Positions 50,701 to 62,700 of a stretch of DNA of 64,000 nucleotides are shown here, piece after piece. The stretch comes from Gymnothorax reevesii. Its lineage: Eukaryota; Chordata; Actinopteri; Anguilliformes; Muraenidae. Each line of letters begins with the position of its first letter. Position 1 is the first letter of the stretch. The DNA lies in assembly GCA_029721435.1 (NCBI GenBank), contig CM056577.1, positions 112,652,219 to 112,716,218 of the forward strand, given 5' to 3'. Position numbers and translations under genes: made by a program. The notes below the pieces were generated by a model. That model saw nothing but the letters and a program-made list of their open reading frames with translations, ran no database searches and had not been told where the DNA came from.

Positions 50701-53700
50701 CACAGCCTGGGTGGCGTATTAAAGTTAACACTTATCGTTTGTTCAGTGACGAAGCCAATGCAGTCCCACTATTGATTTTTTTTAAACTTTCAATTCAGCG
50801 AATATTGTTTCCTCTGATGAACACATTGATGTGGGCAATGCTTGAAAGATTTTTTTTTTGTACTACAATGCATAAAATTGATGTTACCTTTGGTAAAATT
50901 TCTCTGTAAGGAATTAGATCAGTCATTTGATGTTAATAGTTGCTTTTATCATGTATTAATGAACTATGACTGCGCATAGAAGTTCATTGAGAATCTTTGA
51001 ATGAATTTGCTTTGCCAGCGCATAGAAATATGTCCTTATTGTTGCATCACTAGACATATGGTGAATGCCCATCATCAGAGCAACTGAGAGGGTTCAACAC
51101 ATTGGTGGCAAGTTGTTAACTTCTCACCCATATTCATATCTTGAATTTTCGAGTCATCCTCATCTGAAAAGAAAAGGAAATTGAGGCAATTCATAAAAAA
51201 AACACATCTTCTTCTTGTAGCCCATATTTCAGGTTTTCATCTGCTGAGTATTTGGAAGCCTAAAGAGAAATAACACCTGTGTTTGTTAAATCTAATCAAG
51301 CTGAATTTCTCCTATCACTATGAGTTTGAGATTTTTATCCAAACAGTTTTAAGTACATTAAAAAATACATTATACTTCCATTAACCCCTTCAGTGCCAAG
51401 GTCTTTTTTCACGGTTTTTTTTATATGAAGGTCGATTCGTCACACAGCCATCTTTAAAAAGCTGTTGTGAATTTCCTATTCAAGTAAACAGTTTAAATCT
51501 TTTACCGCATTTTTCTGGGTCTATTTTTCAAAATTCTGCAGTCAAAATCCTTTTCAGGCCAAAGTTTAGAAATTCAATACTGAGAGAAATCTTTTGGAAA
51601 TGTAAGTCAATGCACAATGCCACTTCGCAATCTGCACGCTCGAAATGGCTTTCCTTTCACCTGCCATTGCAAGACACACTAACCATCCTTGTAGGATTTT
51701 GCTTTTTGTCGGTTGGTGGAATGAGGGATGAGAGTTGTCTTTCTGTAAGACGAAGGGGGTCCTCAAAGGATGTAAGCTCCCCATTAGCTTGGGTGCAAGC
51801 AACATGGTTTTCCTCAAATACAGTAAGGAGGACATGAATTCAAAATTCAAGAAGGGGGAGGGATTTACCAAGCTTTTTGTCCACTACATTAGAACTGCAA
51901 ATGACAATGCCTCAAGTGAAAAAAATACTTTCTAGCACCATTTCACACATCTTCTCATTTTTCATACGATGGTATGCATGCTGAAAATTTGGTCCCCCGG
52001 GAGTGAATATAATAACTATGGCTGTAAGAGTAGCTACAAAAAAGTGTTGTAGTTGGAGGGATAGCTAACACTAACGTTGGACTGGCTGGTTATACCAATC
52101 ACTAATTCGACTATAGTCAATGCCAGATATCCTGCATGTTAGCCAACCAGCATCGCTTTGAAATATGAACTGCACGGAATAATATGCTGCATTTCACATT
52201 AGTTAGCTAGATAGTTTGAAGTTATTACAGTACATGTAAACTGTAACCTAATTAGCAAGCTAGCTAGCTAGCAGTTATAACAGCGCAAGCGAACAATTGG
52301 ATAATGTCCGCTAAAGCTAGTTCCATGCTGATCATTGAGTTTGTCCGAGTAGATGACAATTTCAGCTATTTTGTTATATTATATCTGGCCAGCAACCACT
52401 TCCAAACAGGAGCTAAACCAAATGCCTCAACTCATTTACACTCAATGAGTGACCCACTAACTGTTGAAATCGCCCTAGTTTTATGGTGCCCAATGAACTG
52501 CTGCCACCGTGAGGTAGAAAATGGAACTCTAAAAACCAGAGTTAACTCGGGAGTGGCACTGAGGCATCAAACTTCTACCCCGATTATACTCAGGCATGGC
52601 ACTGAACAGGTTGATTTTATACTCAAATCTCTGCACATAGTGAATTTTCTGTATAAATACAGGCCTGATCGTGTTATATTGCCTTCAGCAAAGCAATTTT
52701 TGATTAATTTGGAAGGTCATTTTATAGGTTTTTTTTTTTTTTCATTTTTAAATATAGCACTTAAGACCATATCTGTTTGCAGAAGTTTGAATTTGGCTAT
52801 AATACTGAGATTTCTGAAAGTTTATGTGGGTAAATATCATTTATGCATGCATATTAAGTGCATATGTGCTCCTTTGAAATTTAAATATTCAACTGAGCAA
52901 TTGTATTAATTAAAGATTTATTTCTTAGATTTTTAGATTCACCAATCTATAATTTAACACTGTGGTTCGATAATTTTAGTAATTTCGTAATTTCAAGCTG
53001 AGTTTTATATTTCTTTATGCAAATTTTTTTTTTTTAATTTACAACATTATAGTGTATAATTAGCTTTGAGAACATGGTCACGGGTTTTTATCCAATCAGA
53101 ATAGCAAAAGATTGGTCCTGTACGGTAAGCTTGAGAAAATCTGATTGCTTTAGATTTTATTGAATAAATTATATATGTTGTATAATCACAGAATTTGCAG
53201 TTAATTATTTGGAAAAATAATCATATTTTTCCAATGGATATGCTACTGTTAGCTTCCAAAAATTTTCGAGGATTTTTGGTTTTTATCAGTTTTTTTTAAA
53301 TCTGCATTTCAGTTGTTTTCCTATTCTTGAGCAAAATTGTTTGACTTGCAAACATAATCCCCTCTGACCAGCTTAAATCATTTTCTGAATCTGTTCAGGT
53401 GGGTAAAGGCTTTTCCTACCATCTTCCTCCTCTGAAAGCTCCTCTCCAGTCTCCATTTCCAACTCTCTTTCTTCCGGTTCTTTCTCTGAAAATAAAAATC
53501 ACATCACAATAACTTCTATTGCATGTCTATTTATCATTTTCAAATTCAGAAAAGAATACACTCACTGTACAAAGGTTGACATGTCAGCTTGTGAACCTCT
53601 TGCTTTATCAACGGTTTGATTTGTTTGATATGTTGTTCCTGAATAAGAATTTTCTGGAAGGTTCCCCCTCCGCTGTGGGATTGTGAACCTCTTGCTTTAT

Positions 53701-56700
53701 CGACGGTTTGATTTGTTTGATATGTTGTTCCTGAATCAGAATTTTCTGGAAGGTTTCCCCTCCGCTGTGGGATTATAGCACTCCCTTGACATTGTCCCAA
53801 AGTAATAGGACTCGACTGGCAGACAGACCTGGCTTTTCCATTAGTCAGTGAGCACAAAGCTGCCGGCACACCCCGGTGGATAGGCCAGGACATTACAACT
53901 CCCTTAAGACTTTCCTAGTCTTTGTTCTCCTTTTTGGTGTTGAATATATCTCTCCTATAGAAATTACTCTTTCAGAAAATAACAGATAATTTACCTACAT
54001 GTCTTAACAAGATCTGCAGCCTATGTGCCTCTGTAGCTGTTCTTTACAAGTGCATGATGCCAACCTGTCACCTCTGCAAAAAAAAGAAGCTGTCTAATTG
54101 GTTTGCTGCACAAAAGTTGAGCAAGCACGTCTGACCAGTAGTGAGACTTGTTACACAGAAATAGATGCCAGGTTACACAGAAAAGGGCTATGTTCACAGA
54201 AACAGATCAAGTTTTGTCATGGACTAAACTGAACCTCCAGAGAATCTCCATTCAATGTTAGTATAGATAAGGACTGGTCTTAAGTTATGTTTTCTCGCCC
54301 CATTGCGAATGTTGAACATAGTAAAACTGTCTCTGCGTTTCTGCAATCATTCTGTCTCTAATCCAAAGAAGTAATACTAAAGTACTTTCCCATCTTAATT
54401 GCAAAGGAAAACACATATACAAAGTGAAGGAAATAACTATTGAATGCATCAACATTTTTCTCAGTAAATATATTTTTAATGGAGCTGTTGACCGGATGTT
54501 GGTAACAACCCAATTAAATCCACACAAACAAAGAAATCTAAACAAATAAGTCCATAAATTCAGTTATGTGTAATAAGGTAGAATGGCACAGGGAATAAGT
54601 ATTGAACACATGAAGAAAAGGAGGTGAAAAAGGCACGGAAAGCCAAGAAACCAGCTGAAATCTTTCAATATTTCGAAAGCAATCATGCGCCTTTCAGCAC
54701 AAATTAATATCACCTGGTTTATTCCTAATTGATGGCCTATAAAAAGTTCTCATTACCAAGCTGTGACACAAGAAGTATCTCATGATAGGCAAAAGCAAAG
54801 TGCTCTCTCAAGACCTTCACAACCCTATCGTTGCAAAACATACTGATGGCATTGGTTGCAGACATATTTCTAGACTTTTGAATGTTCCAGTTGGCATCGT
54901 TAGGGCCATAATCCCGAGGTGGAAAGAAAATTATTTCACCATAAACTGGCCACAGCGAGGTTCTCCTTGCTAGATTTCTGACAGTGGACTCAAAAGAATA
55001 ATTAGAAGAGTTGTCCAAGAGCCAAGGACCAGTCGCGGAGAGCTTCAGAAAGACTTGGAATTAGCAGGTACAGTTGTTTCAAAGAAAGCAATAAGTAATG
55101 CACTCAACCGCCATGGCATCTATGCACGTTCACCGTGCAAGACTCCACTGCTGAAGAGGAAGCATGTTGAAGCTCATTTAAAGTTTGCAGCACAACATTT
55201 GGACAAGTATATGAAATACTGGGAGAATATAGTCTGGTCAGATGAGACCAAAATTGAACTCTTTGGATGTCAGAGCACATGCCATATTTAGAGGAAAAAT
55301 AGCACTGCATATCATCCCCAAAACACCAAGCCAACAGTGATGTTTGGAGGTGGAAACATCAGCATATAGTTCTGGCAGACATAATTGAAGGAAGGATTAA
55401 TGGCGAGATGTATCAAGACGTTCTTGATAAGAATCTGCTGCAATCTACCAGGATGCTGAGGATGAAACAAGGATGGACATTTCAGCAAGACCATGATCCC
55501 AAACACACAGCCAAGGAAACTCTCAATTGGTTTCAAAGAAAGAAAATAAAGCTGCTAGAATGGCCCAGTCAATCACCTGACTTGAGGGCAACTGAAAATC
55601 TATGAAAACAACTGAAGATCAGAGTTCATAGAACAGGCCCCGAAACCTAAAAGATTTGAAGACTGTTTGTGTGGAAGAATGGGCCAAAATCACGCCTGAG
55701 CAATGCATGCGACTAGTTTCTCCATACAGGAGGCGTCATGAAGCTGTCATAACCAAAAATGGTTCTTCTACAAAGTATTAAATAAATTTCAGTGTGCGTG
55801 TTCAATACTTTTTCCTTGTGTCATTCCACTTTATTGCACGCAACTTAATTTATGGAGTTATTTATTTTGATTTCTTCGAATGTCTTTACTTGAATTGTTC
55901 CTGAAAACTATTTAAAATTTCATTTCAATAGCCCAGAAAAATGTTGAGCATACATTACTTATTTATCCCACTGTATATATAGTATTTTTTTTTGTTTTAT
56001 TTTGTAGCATGCATTTGACCCCTTACATGTCATACCTTCAACTGGAGCAGTTGAAACTACGGGTGCCAAAAAGACCACTGCTGAAAATATTAAAATATTT
56101 CTGGGGAAAAAACATTAAGCAACAAAGAGATCTCAAAAAGTTGAATACATCTTATGTATAGTATCTCATATAGTCAATTAATTGTATTTTAAAATGATCA
56201 CTTCATGCGCTAATGTAAAACAATGGAAATTCAGGAACACCCTGTATAAGAAAAAACTTCCCAACAGGCTACATAAATTTTGTTTTATAATGTGCAAATA
56301 TATCATGATATGAATAGATGTAAAATATTTACATTACACAGTTACATTACTGATTATTTCATAAAAGTATCCCTCACTTTGTCTTCATATTCAAGCTTAT
56401 GCAAATTAAATGCATCATAGATATTTGCATGGTCTGAGTTTGATAGTGTAAAACCACATGTATACTAGTCTTTTGCTTACATAAACATCACTTTTGACAG
56501 CAATAAGCTGCAGTAAAAAACACACTTCACAAACAATATGTCCGCACATATCTGCATGGTGTATTTTTCAGGCAATTTAGTTCCATAATAATAATAATAA
56601 TAATAATAACAAGTGTCAATGTCACTACAGTGATATGCACCAACGTCAGAGAAATCAAAAAGCTCTCTGAGGTTCATTCCCCATCAGATACACCTTGTGC

Positions 56701-59700
56701 GTTAGGGAGAATTCGCACTGGCCTCAGCATCATTTTCCTCCTAAAAAGCACTCTCCCAAAATACTCTGGAACAGTCTTGTTAAAACAGCTATTTCAACTG
56801 AGGAGCACTCTTGCTAGCAAGTATCGAGTATATAGAGAATAGAAGTCACAGGTTTTAGTATATTCTGTGAAAGCCTTATCAAACAGGCCTGATAAAATAT
56901 CTCATATTTTACAAAAGCCACCCCTTGAATGCTGGTATTTTGTATAAGCAAAATGAAATGCAATCTGTCCGAATTAAAAATTGCCATGCCTTTCTTGCCT
57001 GCCCCAAGAACCGACTGTCGACCAGGTAACCGATAACGGACCATTCAGAGATTTCCAATTGTTCTCTTACCGAGACAACATCTTCTTTATTTGAAGTCGG
57101 CGAAACAGGAGCAGACATACAGCAATGCATGAATGTGCAAGCTTTTAACTTTCTTATGCTTGGCTGCCTACCCCAATATGTTTTATACTCTAACAGCCCC
57201 CCATCTTGAGAAAGGGGCAGGGCTTGCATGAGAACCCCAGCCCATGCAACAGAATTTCTGCCTAGGCTGCCTGAATAAAAAGACTACAAATGAGACAACC
57301 GCTTTTGCCTTGTTCTTTTTGTCAAGGTTGCTGTTAAAATTGGATTAAACTACATTCATATGAAAAGAAATGCTGATTTTTGTCCCAAGTTAACCTTAGT
57401 GAGGTTACCCTTAATCTTTCTGCGAGCTTTGATGCACATGCCAACATAGTTCTTGGATTGCTGCTGAGAGCAACAATTGAGCCAGGCTACCAGCGGAGGG
57501 CACAGGCAGCCTTCTCATGGATGGAAATTGCTTTTTGTTTTCAGCTCCCAGGGTCAAAGGCAAGTTCCCTGCAACCCTGCTGACCTGCTCTAGTTTCCTG
57601 CTCGGTGACAGACTTGAGAGGATTAGCTCTGACCTCTTGCAATGAAAAAGTCTCACAATGTTTCAGAGTGACCAGAAGTGTCAGAATACTGCCTGTGAGA
57701 TTCTTTACAGCTCTGCTGTTAAAGAGAAGTATAACCAGTTTATCCATTATTAACACCAAAAGCACATAAGCCTGTCTCTGTTCCCCTACATATGATAAAC
57801 AGTTCAACTGACACCTTTTTTGCACCCTTTCTCTGTCTCTACTTTTGTTGCAAAAGTCTTCGTGTCCTGGAACACTTCATACATATGGTGAGACTCAAAA
57901 CACTGTTCGGATCTAAAATCCAAATCAATGTGCACTATGCATACTTATAATATGCAAAAGTTTTTCATACAGTGCTAGTCTCTAACAAATATTGAAGCGA
58001 CAATTTTCACCCAACTGTTACCATACTTCTAGTACCATTTTTATCAAGGGTGAAGTGCCAGCCAGTCAGTTTTAGGACGTCTGGAACTTGAACTGGATAT
58101 TTGCGTCAGAAGTACACTTCATAATTCATTCAGCTGCCGCAATCAGAAACCAGTCTAGTGAATTAAAGCTTTTAATACGCGCTGTTAGCAGTAGTGCGCT
58201 TTAGCCCTGAAGCCAAATTTATCTGCTGTTGGTGCACTCCTTTCATGGAAATACAGAACAATTTAGAAATTTTTATTTCAATTTTGCTCTTTGCAATTCA
58301 TTTCAGAAAAGCTGGGACAATGTTCTATTTACCATTTTCGATGTTGTCATTCCTTTTCACAGCTCTTCATATACAGTGGGAAAATAAGTACTGAACGCAT
58401 CAACATTTCTCTCAGTGAATATATCTACTTCTAATGGAGCCATTGACATAAAATTTTCACAAGATGTCGGGGACAACCCAAGTAATCCACACATACAAAG
58501 AAAGTAAAATAAATTAGTCCATAAATTAAGTTATATGTAACTCTTTTATTGGGTTCAAATTGGCTAGGAAGTTGGAAGCCGGGGCTGGGAATAACGTCAT
58601 ACCCGAGCTGATTGCATATTAAGTAAGTCGGAAAGCTGACTTGGAGTCAGTTGGGTGTCCTCCAGCCTGGATAGCCTTTACAAGCTACTGTTAGCAATAC
58701 TTGTTGATAACAACGCCTTACTCGGTATTTTTCGCTTGTTAACACCGTCTACATTAATAACCTTGATAGGAACATTGAATACAAATTGCAGATGATACTA
58801 AATTGGGAGGTTTGGCCAACAGTTAACAGTCCACTTAAGTGGTGCAGCGAAGCCCATGAAAGGAAGAAGACTAAGCACAAGATATTGTTGACAGACTGCA
58901 AAGGGAAAGGGTGACAAGCTTCCAAGCTAGCAATTTTTTGTTCCCAAAACGTTCTGAAAATGTTACTTTGAACATTCTCATTTCAGCGGAAAGTTTTTTT
59001 TTTAAGTTCCCAGAATGTTCCAGGATAATATTCTTTAAAAACATTCTAGAAATGGTGTGTGTTAACCTCCTTCGAATGTTAAGTGACAACATTGCTATAA
59101 CATTCGCCCTAACGTGTTTGAAATATTTTCCGTGGGAAGTTTTTTTTAAGTTCCCAGAATGAAGTAGGATAACATTCTCTAAAAACATTCGAGAAATGTT
59201 GTGTAATAACCTCCTTTGAATGTTAAATGACAACATTGCTATAACATTAGGCCCTAACGTGTTCAAAACGTTTTCAGCAGGAAGTTTTTTGTAAGTTCCC
59301 AGAATGTTCTACGATAATATTCTCTAAAAACATTTGAGAAATGTTGTGTGATAAAGTCCTTCGAATGTTAAGTGACAACATTGCTATAACATTAGGCCCT
59401 AACGAGTTCGAAACGTTTTCAGCAGGAAGTTTTTTGTAAGTTCCCAGAATGTTCTAGGATAACATTCTCTAAAAACATTCGAGAAATGTTGTGTGATAAC
59501 CTCCTTTGAATGTTAAATGACAACATTGCTATAACATTAGGCCCTAACGTGTTCAAAACGTTTTCAGCAGGAAGTTTTTTGTAAGTTTTTTGCACTTACA
59601 CGGCACCGGTGGGGCTTGCTACAGCCTTAGTCACCGGGGAGGTCCATATGGTACTATTGTTTAGAAAATGAAAAGTGATCTAACAGCCTGGAATAAGTGT

Positions 59701-62700
59701 TGGGCCTCTGTGCTGCAGGAAGTGGATGGAGGGGTGTTGACTGTTTCCTGACCAGTCTGCTTATAACTTCTCACTTGGCACATGACAGAGGACGGTACTT
59801 TTATTATCATGCAGTAGTTATCCAGTGCCTCACATCCCTCTCTTCTGTGTCTCTTTCCGAGGATCTTTCCCTCCACTTCCCTGAGTCCTGGACCGTATGA
59901 GCCCTGTCCCTCACCATGAGCGCTGGCTGCTGCTGTCCTGCTGTCCTGGTCCGATCCGGTCCGGCCCTGGTCCAGTCCTGCACCATCCTCGACTTGCCAC
60001 TTTCTGAAGCTACCGATGCCACTGTTTAGATGGACTTAAATGGAACTCTTCTGTCGTTTCACTCCCTTTTTACTTTTTTGTTCTTAATTAGCAAGCCCGC
60101 GGAGGATGGGCTCCCCCTCTATGGCCGGGTTCCTCCTGAGATTTCTTCCCACTGGGGAGTTTTTTCTCACCACTGTTGGAGGATTTTTCTCCCTACTGGG
60201 AGTTTTTTGCCTCATTTGCTGTAGTGGGGAATAGGCTGGGCACTGCCTTTTTATTTCTTTAAACTCTCACTGTAAAGCGTCTTTGTGACAGTCTCTGTGA
60301 TAAGCGCTATACAAAATAAATTGAATTGAATTGAATTAAGTTCCCAGAATGTTCTATGATAACATTCTCTAAAAACATTCGAGAAATGTTGTGTGATAAC
60401 CTCCTTCAAATGTTAAGTGACAACATTGCTATAACATTAGGCCCTAACGTGTTTGAAACGTTTTCAGCAGGAAGTTTTTTGTAAGTTCCCAGAGTGTTCT
60501 CTGATAACATTCCCTAAAAACATTCGAGAAATGTTGTGTGATAACCTCCTTCGAATGTTCAGTGACAACATTGCTATAACATTAGGCCGTAACGAGTTCG
60601 AAACGTTTTCAGCAGGAAGTTTTTTGTAAGTTCCCAGAGTGTTCTAGGATAACATTCTCTGAAAACATTCGAGAAATGTTGTGTGATAACCTCTTTCGAA
60701 TGTTAAGTGACAACATTGCTATAACATTAGGCCCTAACGTGTTTGAAAGGTTTTCAGTGGGAAGTTTTTTGTAAGTTCCCAGAATGTTCTAGGATAACAT
60801 TCTCTAAAAACATTCGAGAAACGTTGTGTGATAATCTCCTTAGAATGTTAATACAACAATTCATAATAATTAATTATAAATGATTAATTAACCAATTAAT
60901 CAATTTATTTATTTAACTATTGGAATTGGACTATTAACACATATAGAAGTGATATCAATATTCAGCAGTCTTTCAGCAGAATTACTACTTCATTTATTTA
61001 ACGCTTTAACACTTTTTTATTTTTTACCAGCTTAACAAACCAACATTCTGTTTCAATAACAAAAACACCCAAACAACAAAAACTGAAGTTTTTCAGTTTA
61101 GTAAATTTAAAAAAATAAAAATTATATATATATATATATATTGTCCCAGCCCTCAGACAACAATGTGGAGCTTCTTAAAACTAGAATTGTCTCAGATTAA
61201 TCAGAAGCCGTTTTGGTAACCCTTTAAATTACAGGCCATTAATCAGATAGTAATCACTGGAAATAACCAAGGAATATCCAAGTAAAATAGGTGTCATATC
61301 TAGTAATAGCACTAAAATTAGTATATAATATTCAAGTAAACTAGACAGTAAAATGTGACCTCCCCCTGTAGGCTCACTTCATTCACATACTACACACCTA
61401 GTAATTTGCCAAATCCATAGTTAAAGTACATCATTATTTGATTCTGTCTTGAATACTTCAGTTAAAACTAGTAACTCCATTCAAGTCCCAGGCAAGTTGG
61501 CTTTGATGTAAATTCTAATGAAAATGGAGCAGTTTTGTTGGAAATTATGTACAAAAAACCAGCAATGATACCGCAAACACACAACTTCCCTCCAAACAAA
61601 TAACTTGACTGCACTATTGCACACATTCTTATTTGTTGCACATCAATATGCTCAAATATCTAAGTTTAACGAGAATTAATCTAATTTTAACTAGAATTCA
61701 TACTACACAAGCCCAAACATAAGCCTAATGACAGAAAGACATCTCAATGTGCATCATAACACACACATACCACCACTAGTAGGGCAGGGTATCGATTTAT
61801 CGATTACCCAAATTGATTGATTCGATTTGGGATATTTCAGTTACAATACTATATATGTATAGTACTGTAAGTATTATATGCATATATATGAAATATTCTC
61901 ATAAAAATAGTGCCGTAAATTGTGTAAGGAACCCTCTAACCTGGTGCATTATTAAAAATATCAATGGTTAATTATTTACCCCAAAGCAGTTGCATTAATC
62001 ATGTACGTTTTCAGTGTTTCCCCTACCATTGGTTTTGGGGGGATGCTCAAGTCAGTGGGTCAGACACAGCGGTGCAGTCAGGTTCATGCAGCTCAATAAC
62101 TCGACTCGTTGTATCTCATGATGATGCTCCGTCTTGTTGATGTAAAGTGTTGATGTTACTGCTGTAATGTCCGTCGGTGGATTTTTCTAAAGCCAGTCCT
62201 AACCTCTAACAAAAGTAATATCTGCTCATAGCTCATCACAAATTGTGTGCTTGGGGTGACATCAAACCTCAGCCGTCATAAAGACAATTCATTCAATAAT
62301 TGTCTTTTGACTTGGCTCTACTGCACTTCAACTCCTGAACAAAAAAAATAACAATTTTCACACAAGGAAAACGGAGCCGCTGCAGCATTACGTTGGTCAC
62401 ATTACACAGCCTTGCGGGCGCCAAAACATCAAATAAAAACATCCCCAAAACTTATTTTAGTGGTTAAAAACGGCACAAAAACGGCCAGGTAATTTATCGG
62501 AAATAATAATAAACAACGTGCATCCAATGTTTTAACATGAATGATTTAAATTTCAAAGAAAACAGTAAAATTACGGAGCGGCCTTTTGAACACAACATAG
62601 GGCTGTGATATACTTGCTGAAAACAGCATGAACGTGAGCGCATCATGGCTGCCACACGTTACCTGCGTCGGTTGGAGGCGTCAGACGCGGCTGGTCACCC

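Noticed and set aside
53546..53893. 115-codon minus-strand ORF
   Set aside because: Covers two tandem 92-bp units in changing frames; no phase 1 acceptor fits its donor.
56481..56507. 27-nt segment with excellent acceptor and donor (minus strand)
   Set aside because: Phase 1 contains a stop; only phases 0 and 2 are open, so it cannot join the small-exon gene as coding. It could be untranslated.
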